Shown here one piece after another: positions 35,524 through 45,797 of a stretch of DNA of 50,143 nucleotides. Both the position numbers and the translations under genes were made by a program. This DNA is from Candidatus Neomarinimicrobiota bacterium. GTDB taxonomy: Bacteria; Fidelibacterota; UBA2242; B5-G15. Each line of letters opens with the position of its first letter. Within the stretch, counting starts at the first letter, position 1. The stretch lies in assembly GCA_017656425.1 (NCBI GenBank), contig JACDNV010000015.1:1-50143 (forward strand), in the 5' to 3' direction. The notes beneath the pieces were generated by a model. That model was not told the origin of the DNA, ran no database searches, and was given only the letters and a program-made list of their open reading frames with translations.

Positions 35524-36987
35524 GTGAAATTAGAAAGGCGTAACGTAACAAATGTTAGTTTACTGTTTGGACTGTCGTTGCTGATTATTCTGGTTAGCTG
35601 TACCTTTACAACTGACCCACCTTTTGAAAAACAGCCTCCCGAGACAAGAATATCGAATGTTCCATTATACGGAGATACATTATTTCCAAGAGTGAAAATA
35701 ATCTGTGATGGCGGTGACTATGATGGTTATATAATAGGATATGAATATAGAGTAATAACATACCATTTAACAACTGGAGATTCAGTAATAACACCATGGG
35801 AATTCGTAGCAGAAGATTCTACTCATGGTGTTATAGAAATTATTTTTGAATCGAGTGATTCGTTAAACAAACAACTGATTCAAGTACGTAGTGTCGATAA
35901 TGATTCTTTGGTAGATCCAACCCCTGCTGAATTGGTGCTATATACTCCACGGACTATTTACCCAAGTGTTGAAATTACCAGCCCATCTAATAATAGTGTG
36001 TTATTCTTTCTCGATGAGACGAATGATTGGTGGCAGGGAATTAAAATAAATTATTCTGGTTTTGATGAAGATGGAGAGGTTATTGAATATGCTTGGTCTT
36101 TAGATAACGGCCCCTTTGTCTGGACAACTGATACAACAATAATGTTAAAACCAGAAGATTTTGTGAATGGATTAGAGGGTAAACATAATGTAAAAATTAT
36201 ATGTAAGGATAACACATTTTTGGTCGACTCAGTTGGTGCTACGGTAACTTTTACATTAGTCAGAGCTAAATTTGATAAGGGTATATTAATAATAGACGAT
36301 ACAGAGGAAAATAATTTCCCATCATCTGCTAGAAAAGTATTTAATGATATTGTTACAGATAGTATGTATAAAGAACTATTTTCCCCTGATACGATGGTTG
36401 ATTATGCGGAGGATGGATTACCGAGAAAAGAAGTGTTAGGGAGATATAGATTGATAATTTGGCATGCAGATAACCCAGGTACAAGGCATCATATATATCA
36501 ACATGAAGATATATTAAAGGATTATTTGAATGTTGGTGGCAAATTATTGGTGATTGGATGGGAAGTAATTAAATCTTTTGCTTATGAAAGTAATTTCCCG
36601 GTCACATTTGATAATGATTCATTTGTTAAAGAGTATTTACATATTTCGAAGGCAGATGCACATCAAGGCTTATATGGGGATTTTATTTCTGCGCGTGGTT
36701 TAAATAATTTCCCCAATGTCGTAGTTAATGATAGCTTGTTAACTTCTTTTCCATATAATGGAAAACTTAGAGGTATTGAAGTTATTACAGAAAAAGGTCC
36801 TTTTACAGAAACAATATATACATATTTGGGAGAGGATTTGAACTCCGAATTAATAGCTCAACCTTGTGGAATAAAGTATTTGGGTACGCAATTCAATGTT
36901 ATAGTGATAACATTTCCTATGACATTTTTAAAAGAGGATAATAAGAGGTTGCTGGCAAATGAGTTGCTTGAAGCTATAAGATATTAA
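35524..36987 (+). CDS. Large surface lipoprotein
   Basis: 487 residues from the GTG at 35524, which has GAGGGG at the proper distance; the open frame upstream passes through the hairpin and lacks a ribosome site. The leader ends in lipobox LVSC. After a Pro-rich start come two Ig/Fn3-like beta domains (ETRISNVPLYGDTLF; VEITSPSNNSVLFF). A C-terminal region (about 285-487: GILIIDDTEENNF, RYRLIIWHADNPG, YLNVGGKLLVIGWEV) resembles a Rossmann-like or glutamine-amidotransferase-like fold. Function unknown; the neighbours suggest a role in glycan capture. Confidence 0.65.
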   Translation: MKLERRNVTNVSLLFGLSLLIILVSCTFTTDPPFEKQPPETRISNVPLYGDTLFPRVKIICDGGDYDGYIIGYEYRVITYHLTTGDSVITPWEFVAEDSTHGVIEIIFESSDSLNKQLIQVRSVDNDSLVDPTPAELVLYTPRTIYPSVEITSPSNNSVLFFLDETNDWWQGIKINYSGFDEDGEVIEYAWSLDNGPFVWTTDTTIMLKPEDFVNGLEGKHNVKIICKDNTFLVDSVGATVTFTLVRAKFDKGILIIDDTEENNFPSSARKVFNDIVTDSMYKELFSPDTMVDYAEDGLPRKEVLGRYRLIIWHADNPGTRHHIYQHEDILKDYLNVGGKLLVIGWEVIKSFAYESNFPVTFDNDSFVKEYLHISKADAHQGLYGDFISARGLNNFPNVVVNDSLLTSFPYNGKLRGIEVITEKGPFTETIYTYLGEDLNSELIAQPCGIKYLGTQFNVIVITFPMTFLKEDNKRLLANELLEAIRY

Positions 36988-37003
36988 ATAAGAAAGGTGG
37001 CCG

Positions 37004-38830
37004 ATGAAAAGTAATATGAAATGTTTGGTTGTAGCATTTTTAATGATTACCATTTTTAGTAATATAGTGTGGTCACAATTTGTTACATTGGATTGGAAGA
37101 TGCAGGATATCGGAGCTGTTAGACAATGGATACCTAATAATGGTGGATTTTGGGCTATGCGCACTTATGATTGCCCCTTGTTAATTAATGTTGAATATCC
37201 TGTAGGGAGCTATATTGAACATATTGGAGAAGGGGGTATTTGGGTTGGGGCGATTACCCCAAATGGCGATACACTAGTTTCTGTTACGAATAGTTGGAAC
37301 CCATGGGGTGAGGGAGAATTTTGGCCACCAACGAATGAACCTTGGGATACTATATGGGTTGTGAATAGAAACGATACGGTTGATATTCCGTATTTTGAAA
37401 ATTATGTGGGTTTGTCGGACAGGGATTATGTTTTTAGGTATAACGATTATAATCCGTATAGTTTAACAAAGGCTAATCATGTTCCTCTTTATGTGGATGT
37501 GATAGAAATTGGTCATAACTGGTCAGCACCAGAATTTTTATCTAAAATTAAGTTGTATGAACATTACGTGATTTCTAAGGAATATGATTTGAAAAAGGTA
37601 TATATCAGCATGTGGGCAGATCCAAATGTAGGATTGAGGTCTGTAGACTTTCAGAGTATGCTTTCCGATGACTATACAAGATTTTTCCCAGAATTGCAAA
37701 TGGGAGTCGGTTTGGATGCTCCAGGAGGAGTAGATGATTTCGCTGATTATCCGATTGGGGTAAAATTATTCTCTCCTGATAATTATCCTGAAGAGACGCT
37801 GAATTGGACATTTATATGGGGTGGTAGTACAAATCCTCCCGGTATAACACCTAGTACGGATAAAGAAAAGTATGAGCAACTTATGATGTCAAGGAAAATT
37901 ATGGAGGATCAGCAAATTCCAACTGGTAGCCATTTTATCATATCGTGTGGACCTATGGAACTAAATAAAGGAGATACTTTGCATTTTTATGTTGCTTTAA
38001 TATTAGGTGATGGATTAGATGAAGTAATACGTAATGCAAAAACATTAGAAAAATTAAAAGATAATAATTTTAAAACTCCTGCCCCTCCCCCAAAACCATT
38101 GTTAAGAGCGTTTACTTATATTGGCAGGGTGAGATTAGTGTGGAGCCCTACAGAAGAAGTTAATCCAGAAAATTATTTTGACCCGTATAGAGCTGATGGT
38201 GATTCACTGCCTTTTGAGGGTTATAGATTATATAAGAGTACAATATCAGCAACAGGTCCATGGAAGTTACTGGCTGAATTTGATGTTCCTGATGACGGAG
38301 TAGGTAATGATATTGGATTGCAATATGAATATGTAGATGAGGGTTTGTTAAATAACGTTGAATATTATTATTCTGTTACAGCATTTTCGAAACCAGATAA
38401 AGTGTTAAATTGGCCATCTCTAGAAACTACAATTGAGGACAATGTTATAACGGTTGTACCAGGAGCAGCTCCACCAGAGACGGTTGGCAAGGTTGCTGTT
38501 GTACCAAATCCGTACCGTGGTGATATAGATTATAGTAGCTATAATCCTCCATGGGAAAAACCTCCAGCTACCCGAAATTTTTGGATGGAACAAGACAGAA
38601 GAATTCAGTTTATAAACCTTCCATTGAGATGTAAAATTAGGATATATACTGCTTCTGGTAAGTTAGTTACTACGTTAGATCATGATGCTACAGGTAGTGG
38701 TGTAGGATATCATGATTGGAATTTAACGTCATATGTAGGACAAGCTGTGTCCAGTGGAATATATTTGTTTACTGTTGAAGATTTGAATACGGGTAAAGTT
38801 CAAGTTGGTAAATTTGTTATTATAAAGTAG
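37004..38830 (+). CDS. Secreted protein with C-terminal sorting/FlgD-like domain
   Basis: 608 residues, signal peptide ending near IVWSQ. The N-terminal 350 residues are Trp/Tyr-rich with no recognised family (for example GGIWVGAITPNGDTLVS, WNPWGEGEFWPP). A fibronectin-like segment follows (RAFTYIGRVRLVWSPTEEVN to VEYYYSVTAFSKPDK), then VVPNPYRGDIDYSSYNPPWE and a FlgD-like end (SGIYLFTVEDLNTGKVQVG). This pattern is typical of T9SS-exported surface proteins in FCB-type bacteria. Confidence 0.72.
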   Translation: MKSNMKCLVVAFLMITIFSNIVWSQFVTLDWKMQDIGAVRQWIPNNGGFWAMRTYDCPLLINVEYPVGSYIEHIGEGGIWVGAITPNGDTLVSVTNSWNPWGEGEFWPPTNEPWDTIWVVNRNDTVDIPYFENYVGLSDRDYVFRYNDYNPYSLTKANHVPLYVDVIEIGHNWSAPEFLSKIKLYEHYVISKEYDLKKVYISMWADPNVGLRSVDFQSMLSDDYTRFFPELQMGVGLDAPGGVDDFADYPIGVKLFSPDNYPEETLNWTFIWGGSTNPPGITPSTDKEKYEQLMMSRKIMEDQQIPTGSHFIISCGPMELNKGDTLHFYVALILGDGLDEVIRNAKTLEKLKDNNFKTPAPPPKPLLRAFTYIGRVRLVWSPTEEVNPENYFDPYRADGDSLPFEGYRLYKSTISATGPWKLLAEFDVPDDGVGNDIGLQYEYVDEGLLNNVEYYYSVTAFSKPDKVLNWPSLETTIEDNVITVVPGAAPPETVGKVAVVPNPYRGDIDYSSYNPPWEKPPATRNFWMEQDRRIQFINLPLRCKIRIYTASGKLVTTLDHDATGSGVGYHDWNLTSYVGQAVSSGIYLFTVEDLNTGKVQVGKFVIIK

Positions 38831-38844
38831 TTATGGAGGGTATC

Positions 38845-40920
38845 ATGCGAAGAATGGTTGTTATGATATTAATATTGTTGTTGGTAGGTTTTATAAGAAA
38901 AGGTTTTTCCCAGTGGCAACCTGGGCAAATTCCTATAATGACAGTATGGGGTAGTATGGTAACTCCAGAAAATGTGCACAAAGAATATCCGAGACCACAA
39001 TTGCAGCGAAAAATGTGGAAAAGTCTTAACGGCTTGTGGCAATTTGAGTTTGCAAAAAGTGAAGATGTACCATGGGAACGTAATCTTGAAGGAGAAATTC
39101 TGGTGCCGTTTCCTGTAGAGTCAGCACTGTCTGGTGTTATGGAAAAAGCTACAAATAGAGGAATGTGGTATAAAAGATATTTTACTATTCCAAGTGAGTG
39201 GAACGGGAAAAGGGTATTGTTACATTTTGAAGCTGTGGATTGGTATTCGAAAGTGTATTTAAATGGTAATGAGTTAGGTGAACATAAGGGAGGTTATGAT
39301 TCTTTTTCATTTGATATTACTAGTTACATAAAAGATAATAATGAACTTATCTTATATGTTTACGATCCTTCAAATAACGGCAATCAACCCTGTGGAAAAC
39401 AATGGGAACATCCTGGAGGTATATGGTTTACTCCTTCCTCAGGTGTATGGCAAACTGTTTGGTTAGAGCCAGTAACAGATATTTATATTAAAGAAATCAA
39501 GATAACTCCAGATATAGATAAAAAAAGTGTAAAAATTGATATTATGTTGAATAAAGATGAAGATGTATCGGTTGAAGTTAAAGTTTGTGAGGATAGTAAG
39601 GTTATTGCGAGCAAGGGGAGAAGAGGCCTAGGAGAAATAGATTTGCAAATTCCAGATTCTAAGTTGTGGTCGCCAGATAATCCGTTTTTATATGGTTTGT
39701 TTGTGACTGTTAAGAATGAAAACGGAGATGTTGATTCTATAAGAAGTTACTTTGGTATGAGAAAAATAAATATACTAAAAGATGAGAATGGAATAGCAAG
39801 AATATTTCTAAACAATAGGCCAGTTTTCCTTATGGGAGTTCTTGATCAAGGATTTTGGCCAGAGGGGATTTATACAGCACCTAGTGACGAAGCTTTAAAA
39901 TATGATATAGAATACGCTAAAAAATTAGGTTTTAACATGATACGTAAACATGTTAAAGTGGAACCGGACCGTTGGTATTATTGGTGTGATAAATTGGGAA
40001 TGCTGGTATGGCAAGATATGCCCAATATAACACCCGGACATGTAATAAATGATTATGATAAAACTCAATTTAAAAATGAATTAATAGAAATGGTTAAAGA
40101 GCATTTTAATTATCCTTCGATAGTATGCTGGGTCATATTCAATGAAAATTGGGGTATTCATGATGTTGATAAATTGACAGATGTGGTAAAATCACTTGAT
40201 AAAACTAGATTAGTAAACTCCAATTCCGGCTGGAATGTAGGTGGTAAAGATCCAAAAGTCGGTGATATAAATGACATCCATAATTACCCATTGCCTAAAA
40301 TGCCAGAATTGGAATACGCAAGAGTTGCAGTCTGTGGAGAATTCGGAGGGTTATGGAGGTTAGTTAATGGACATATTTGGGGAGATTATGTTCCGAATAT
40401 TGGTTTTCAGAACAATGATGAAATAACAGATCATTATACAGGAGTACTCATGGATTCTATAAAACAACTGAAAATGAGAGGTTTAAGTGCAGTGGTGTAT
40501 ACAGAAATTACTGATGTGGAAAAAGAATATGCGGGTCTTTTAACATATGATAGAAAAGTAGAAAAATTTAATAAGTCGTCAGTTTATTTGAATCACAAAC
40601 TTTTAACAGAAGTGTCAAATGATATCTTTAATAAAAAGGATTGTGGGAAGTCTATAAAAAGTTGCATGTTGGAGCAGAATTATCCCAATCCATTTAATAC
40701 AAAAACTATTATAAGATATCACATTTTGAATAATAGCTATGTTGTTCTAAATATTTATAATATGTTAGGATATAGAGTTGCAAATCTTGTGAATAAAATG
40801 CAGCCAGCGGGTTATCATGTAGTATATTTCGATAGTAATAATTTAGATAGTGGAGTTTATTTTTATGAGTTATTAACGGAAAGTAATAGGCAAGTTAGGA
40901 AAATGGTTTTATTAAAATAA
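38845..40920 (+). CDS. Glycoside hydrolase family 2 enzyme, secreted, with sorting domain
   Basis: 691 residues from the ATG at 38845 (GGAGGG 4 nt upstream; an in-frame ATG at 38833 lies before that site). Signal peptide ends near GFSQ. The GH2 order is clear: sugar-binding jellyroll (LNGLWQFEF, VPFPVESALSG, GMWYKRYFTIP, LHFEAVDWYSKVYLNG), an Ig-like middle, then the TIM barrel. The acid/base Glu is in VIFNENWG (about residue 434) and the nucleophile Glu in VAVCGEFGGL (about 499). The C-terminus carries NYPNPFNTKTIIRYHI. It is beta-galactosidase/glucuronidase-like; exact linkage unknown. Confidence 0.9.
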   Translation: MRRMVVMILILLLVGFIRKGFSQWQPGQIPIMTVWGSMVTPENVHKEYPRPQLQRKMWKSLNGLWQFEFAKSEDVPWERNLEGEILVPFPVESALSGVMEKATNRGMWYKRYFTIPSEWNGKRVLLHFEAVDWYSKVYLNGNELGEHKGGYDSFSFDITSYIKDNNELILYVYDPSNNGNQPCGKQWEHPGGIWFTPSSGVWQTVWLEPVTDIYIKEIKITPDIDKKSVKIDIMLNKDEDVSVEVKVCEDSKVIASKGRRGLGEIDLQIPDSKLWSPDNPFLYGLFVTVKNENGDVDSIRSYFGMRKINILKDENGIARIFLNNRPVFLMGVLDQGFWPEGIYTAPSDEALKYDIEYAKKLGFNMIRKHVKVEPDRWYYWCDKLGMLVWQDMPNITPGHVINDYDKTQFKNELIEMVKEHFNYPSIVCWVIFNENWGIHDVDKLTDVVKSLDKTRLVNSNSGWNVGGKDPKVGDINDIHNYPLPKMPELEYARVAVCGEFGGLWRLVNGHIWGDYVPNIGFQNNDEITDHYTGVLMDSIKQLKMRGLSAVVYTEITDVEKEYAGLLTYDRKVEKFNKSSVYLNHKLLTEVSNDIFNKKDCGKSIKSCMLEQNYPNPFNTKTIIRYHILNNSYVVLNIYNMLGYRVANLVNKMQPAGYHVVYFDSNNLDSGVYFYELLTESNRQVRKMVLLK

Positions 40921-40936
40921 AAAAAGGAGTTTTAAA

Positions 40937-42292
40937 ATGAAGTCAATAAAATTTATTTTTATCATATACCTGATATTTTTATTTAATATAGTCTTGTTTT
41001 GTGAAGAAGAATATTATGTAAATCCTGTTGGTGATTTTGTCAAATATGGTGATGTTGCTGATCCTTGTGTTTTAAAATATGAAGATAAATACTATCTTTA
41101 TGCTACTTCTTGGGCATCCCATACGTGGGGTTTTAAAGTATGGGAATCTAAGGACCTAGTAAATTGGGTAGACAAGGGGAAAGCGTTCAGTAGATATGAT
41201 GAAGGTAATGATTGGGGTCAAAAGGATTTTTGGGCTCCAGAAGTTGTGTTTTATGAAGGGGACTTTTACATGGTTTATAGTGCCAGAGCTATTGATGGTA
41301 AATTAAGAATAGCACTGGCAAAATCTTCATCCCCGCTAGGACCCTTTAAAAATATTAAAGCACCTTTACTAGACGAAGATATAGTATGTATTGATGGACA
41401 TATATTTATAGACGATGATGGATCTACGTATTTGTTTTATGTGAAGGATTGTTCTGAAAATATAGTAGGTGGGCGCCATGTAAGCCAAATTTATGTCCAA
41501 GGGCTAAATCTGAGATACCGTTTAGTATATGGCGAACCAGTATTAGCAGCTACTCCAAGTCAGCCATGGGAGCTACAGTCAGGTGATTATATATGGAATG
41601 AAGGGCCATATGTAGTAAAGCATAATGGTATTTATTATTTAATGTATTCGGGAAATGCTTTTTTTATGGCTGAATATGCTATTGGTTATGCAACTGCTAC
41701 AAATCCATTAGGACCATATACTAAGTATGAAAAAAATCCTGTTCTTAAAGCGGATTTAGAAATAGGGGTCTCAGGTCCAGGCCACCATTGTGTTACGACT
41801 TCACCCGATGGGGCAGAGTTATTTATAGTATATCATTCCCATATTGACCCTAATTATCCAAGTAAAGGCAGAACAATAAATATAGATAGAATGTATTTTG
41901 ATGAAAAAGGTGTGTTAAATATAAAAGGACCCACTCGATCTCCCCAGCCAATGCCAAGTGGTGTTTCATCATCTTATATTGAAGGTGATGAAGAATTAGA
42001 AATGCAAGACATACGAGATATAAAAATCAATGGGGTATTCCCTAATCCTTTTAATGATGTGTTAAGAATTAATTATGAAATAATTAAAGATTCTTTTGTT
42101 AAAGTTCGAATATATGATAGCATTGGTAAGATAGTAAAGACGATTCAAGTAGGAAATTTAAGCCCAGGAAAGTATTGTATAAAATGGAATGGTTTTAATG
42201 ATGGTGGTAATAAGGTGTCATCGGGGGTGTATTTTTGTGAAGTATGTAGCGTTAGATATAAAGACATAGAAAAAATTGTGTACTTAAAATAA
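40937..42292 (+). CDS. Glycoside hydrolase family 43 enzyme, secreted, with sorting domain
   Basis: 451 residues after AAAAGGAG. Signal peptide ends near VLFCEE. The five-bladed GH43 propeller is recognisable, with the base Asp in VADPCVLKY (about 41), the pKa-modulating Asp in CIDGHIFIDDDG (about 152) and the acid Glu in IWNEGPYVVK (about 221). The final 90 residues are a sorting domain (GVFPNPFNDVLRINYE, ending IEKIVYLK). Such enzymes act on arabinose- or xylose-containing glycans. Confidence 0.9.
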   Translation: MKSIKFIFIIYLIFLFNIVLFCEEEYYVNPVGDFVKYGDVADPCVLKYEDKYYLYATSWASHTWGFKVWESKDLVNWVDKGKAFSRYDEGNDWGQKDFWAPEVVFYEGDFYMVYSARAIDGKLRIALAKSSSPLGPFKNIKAPLLDEDIVCIDGHIFIDDDGSTYLFYVKDCSENIVGGRHVSQIYVQGLNLRYRLVYGEPVLAATPSQPWELQSGDYIWNEGPYVVKHNGIYYLMYSGNAFFMAEYAIGYATATNPLGPYTKYEKNPVLKADLEIGVSGPGHHCVTTSPDGAELFIVYHSHIDPNYPSKGRTINIDRMYFDEKGVLNIKGPTRSPQPMPSGVSSSYIEGDEELEMQDIRDIKINGVFPNPFNDVLRINYEIIKDSFVKVRIYDSIGKIVKTIQVGNLSPGKYCIKWNGFNDGGNKVSSGVYFCEVCSVRYKDIEKIVYLK

Positions 42293-42322
42293 TAATGAAA
42301 TTGGGGAGGAGTTGTAAGAGTT

Positions 42323-42919
42323 ATGAAATGTTATTATTTGACTATAGTGATTTTAATTATGCTTATTAGTAAAGGATGCAATATTGAGGTAGAGAAGTCA
42401 GACTATCCCGGTGTCTTAAGATTGAATTTACAAGCAGATCCAACAGATACATCCATTACGATTCTAGATAAAACCTATATTCCGGATACTTCTAGCGTTA
42501 TGAAAGTTAAGGTTTTTGAGGCAAAAGCATATATAGATAGTTGCTATACAATATTGCTACCAACTTTGGATGCATTTATAGATGAAGGAAGAAGTTATGA
42601 TATTTTAAAAAAAGATGAGGGTAAATATAAGAGGTACAAAATATATGAATCATATGCTCCCCCTGGGATTTATAATCGGCTCCAATTTGGTATAATAATT
42701 AAAGAGCTTGAAATAGGTGGATACAAAATTCCTATAGAAGTTCCAGAAGGGGGAAGTTTGATTTATAATTTTGATATAGAATTTGCTGTTTATGAGGACG
42801 ATACGACGGAAATAAATATTCAAATAAAGCCTTTTGAGTCTCTTTATAGATATAGAGATTCTTATATATTTAATGGGAATTTAGAAATAACGAGCATTAA
42901 TGTATATCGGCAAAAGTAA
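42323..42919 (+). CDS. Lipoprotein of the carbohydrate locus
   Basis: 198 residues. The leader ends in ISKGC, a lipobox. Beta-rich mature protein with no assigned family (LRLNLQADPTDTSIT, YAPPGIYNRLQFGIII). Directly upstream of the TonB-dependent receptor, in the place where Bacteroidota encode SusD, but it is far smaller than SusD and shows no TPR pattern. It could be an unrelated ligand-binding partner. Confidence 0.6.
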   Translation: MKCYYLTIVILIMLISKGCNIEVEKSDYPGVLRLNLQADPTDTSITILDKTYIPDTSSVMKVKVFEAKAYIDSCYTILLPTLDAFIDEGRSYDILKKDEGKYKRYKIYESYAPPGIYNRLQFGIIIKELEIGGYKIPIEVPEGGSLIYNFDIEFAVYEDDTTEINIQIKPFESLYRYRDSYIFNGNLEITSINVYRQK

Positions 42920-42938
42920 AGCTTGTAAGGGGTGCAAT

Positions 42939-45779
42939 ATGTCATTTATTAACTTGTTGAAGCGATGCATATTAGTAGCATTTATTGTACAGGTGTTATT
43001 TGCAGGAAATACAGGAAAGATTGCCGGTGTTATTATAGATGTCGAAACAAAAGAACCTCTTGTAGGTGCTAATGTAGTAGTAAAAGGTACGAATTTAGGA
43101 GCAGCAACGGATGAAAAGGGTAGATATTATATTTTACAGGTCCCTCCGGGTGTATACACTATAGAGGTAAACTACATTGGATATACTAAATCGATAATTA
43201 AAAATGTGGAAGTTAGAGTTGATTTAACTACCCATATAGATGCTGAATTAAAGCGTTCGGTTATGAAAATGGAAGAAATAGTTGTAGTTGCAGAAAAGCC
43301 AATAGTTCAGCATGATGTTACATCAACAAGAAAAAGCATGACAAGAAATGAATTGGAAGATGTGCCCGGGATTGAAAATGCTCTTGATATGTTTAAATTG
43401 AGTGGAGGTACAGTACTGGGTGTTAGACAACCTGTTATAATGGTGGGTGAAGGAATACAGCTTCATGCAAGAGATGAAAGCCTGAAAGATGTTCATATTA
43501 GAGGAGGGCGTGGGGGGGAAATTCTATATATTGTTGATGGAATTCCAGTAACACATCCACTTTATGGAGGTAGAAGTGTTTTAGATTTGAATGTTAATGA
43601 TGTAGAAGAAATCGAACTCATAACGGGAGCATTTAATGCTGAGTATGGCCAGGCTCAATCAGGGGTTGTGAATATAACAACTAGATCTGGGAAAGATTAT
43701 TATTCAGGAAGCATAGAATATAAGACCGATAACATAATTAGTCCTTCAACTAATACAGATTATATAACTTTCAACGTGGGAGGTCCTGGGTTGCTTGATA
43801 AAATTATTTTACCATTATTGGGCAAGGATCTACCCGGGAAAACAAACTTTTTTATATCAGGTAATGCAAATTTAACTAATACTGAGTATAATAACCATCG
43901 CGAAAGGGAAAAAATAAATTTAATTGGAATTGAATTGAAAGAAAAACAAGATAATACTGGAAATATAAATATAAAGTTAGATTGGTATTCACCCAATTCA
44001 GCATTTCATTTAACCGGAAGCTATCATGGATCGTGGCATTCTTGGTCAAGGTTTGACTGGTTGTGGAAAAATTGTCCAGATAATACAGTAGATTATTATA
44101 GAGAAAATCATCAATTTAGTTTTAGATTTAATCATACACTTTCAAAATCTACGTTTTACAATATAAATTTTGGCTATTTAGGAATCAAATATAGGGAGTC
44201 ATTAAATGGTAACAAACCTGCAGATTTCTGGTATTTTGTACCTGATTCAATGTATCAGGATACTTTGGATTATTATATATGGGAAAAAGAATTTTTTGGA
44301 AAAAAACCATATAAAGTGTTTTCAACAATTTCAACGCCGGTTGTCGATGAAATAATAGGGTTTTTTACAATTGATTCCTACGAGTCAGTTTGGCGCGATG
44401 ATAATACAAAAACATATTCAATAATTGGTAGTATAACATCGCAGGTAAGTCATGAACATAAAATAAAATCTGGTTTTGAAATACAATTCCATAATCTTAG
44501 GTATATAGATATACAAGACGGTGGAGTAAAATTGTCTAATTATGGATTGTGGAAGTATGGGATAAGTAGTATAGCAGATTCTACTGCAAAGCCACCAGGC
44601 CCCTACCCTGAGTTCGGACAAACCAGATGGGCTTTTAATGTTAATCCGGCAGTAGGTGCTTTTTATATACAAGATAAATATGAAGTTGAAACATTAATTA
44701 TTAATGTTGGAGTGAGAGTCGATTGGTTTTGTTTAGGTGAAACGATATTTAAAAAGAAATATATAGAGCAATGGGAGGATGCAACAGGCTTCAAGTCGAA
44801 TTGGAAAAAATATAAATATTCTTTTAGTCCTAGATTGGGCATATCATTTCCTATTAATGTGAGAACAAATATGTTTTTTTCTTATGGACATTTTACACAA
44901 TTACCAGAGTTACAATTTATTTATCGTGATCCGTATTCAGGTGGTTTTACGGGTAATCCAGGATTGGATTATGAAAAAACAATATTATATGAATATGGTT
45001 TTATATACCAATTTTTTGAAGATTGGGCAATTGATATGAAAGTATATGCAAAAGATATTAATAATCAGGTTGGTACAACAAGGTTATTAGCGGCGAAGGG
45101 AATACCAGTATATATATATGACAACAAGGGGTATGGTAGAGCGAGAGGCATAGAATTAAGGTTAATAAAAAAATACCGTAAACATGTATCTGGTACCTTA
45201 ACATATACAATTCAGTGGGCGAAAGGATATTCATCTTCGGCATTTGAAGATTATATTCGATCTTTAAATAATTTTCCTAATCCCATAAGAGAGAGAAGAA
45301 CAAACTGGGACATAAGGCATCAACTTGTTTTTCAGGGTAATATTAGTGTTTCTAAGGCAGACCCTATAAGATTATTTGGCATAGAATTACCGGCAGATTG
45401 GAGTATTACTGTGTTATCGAATATATCGTCTGGATATCCATATACACCTGGATCGACAAATCTTTTGGAGCTTCAAGTGAAGGAAAATAGTGAAACTGGT
45501 CCTATGTTAATTAATGCGGATATAAAATTTAGAAAACGGATTAATGTTAGTGAGAAATTTAGAATTAATATAATATTAGACATTTTTAATATTTTTGATA
45601 TTAATAATGTTAATATTGGTTACGGCTTTAATCCTTGGACTGGATTGCCGTATAAATATGGTGATAAAGTTAATAATACTAAGGAGCTATATAGCTGGTA
45701 TAAGATGTATAATCTGTTAGACCCGAGGCAGTTTTTTTATGGACGTAACGTAAAGTTGGGATTAAAGCTAGAATGGTAA
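42939..45779 (+). CDS. TonB-dependent outer-membrane receptor with carboxypeptidase-like N-terminal domain
   Basis: 946 residues from the ATG at 42939 (AAGGGG upstream; the 13 codons before it lack a ribosome site). Signal peptide, then a CarboxypepD_reg-like domain (GKIAGVIIDVETKEPLVGAN, GRYYILQVPPGVYTIEV), a plug (HIRGGRGGEILYIVDGIPV, VEEIELITGAFNAEYGQAQS) and a long barrel (for example YSFSPRLGISFPIN, SYGHFTQLPELQFIYRDPYS), ending in a barrel strand (VKLGLKLEW). It imports large ligands, probably oligosaccharides released by the neighbouring hydrolases. Confidence 0.9.
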   Translation: MSFINLLKRCILVAFIVQVLFAGNTGKIAGVIIDVETKEPLVGANVVVKGTNLGAATDEKGRYYILQVPPGVYTIEVNYIGYTKSIIKNVEVRVDLTTHIDAELKRSVMKMEEIVVVAEKPIVQHDVTSTRKSMTRNELEDVPGIENALDMFKLSGGTVLGVRQPVIMVGEGIQLHARDESLKDVHIRGGRGGEILYIVDGIPVTHPLYGGRSVLDLNVNDVEEIELITGAFNAEYGQAQSGVVNITTRSGKDYYSGSIEYKTDNIISPSTNTDYITFNVGGPGLLDKIILPLLGKDLPGKTNFFISGNANLTNTEYNNHREREKINLIGIELKEKQDNTGNINIKLDWYSPNSAFHLTGSYHGSWHSWSRFDWLWKNCPDNTVDYYRENHQFSFRFNHTLSKSTFYNINFGYLGIKYRESLNGNKPADFWYFVPDSMYQDTLDYYIWEKEFFGKKPYKVFSTISTPVVDEIIGFFTIDSYESVWRDDNTKTYSIIGSITSQVSHEHKIKSGFEIQFHNLRYIDIQDGGVKLSNYGLWKYGISSIADSTAKPPGPYPEFGQTRWAFNVNPAVGAFYIQDKYEVETLIINVGVRVDWFCLGETIFKKKYIEQWEDATGFKSNWKKYKYSFSPRLGISFPINVRTNMFFSYGHFTQLPELQFIYRDPYSGGFTGNPGLDYEKTILYEYGFIYQFFEDWAIDMKVYAKDINNQVGTTRLLAAKGIPVYIYDNKGYGRARGIELRLIKKYRKHVSGTLTYTIQWAKGYSSSAFEDYIRSLNNFPNPIRERRTNWDIRHQLVFQGNISVSKADPIRLFGIELPADWSITVLSNISSGYPYTPGSTNLLELQVKENSETGPMLINADIKFRKRINVSEKFRINIILDIFNIFDINNVNIGYGFNPWTGLPYKYGDKVNNTKELYSWYKMYNLLDPRQFFYGRNVKLGLKLEW

Positions 45780-45797
45780 AAATGATGGGATGGTGAT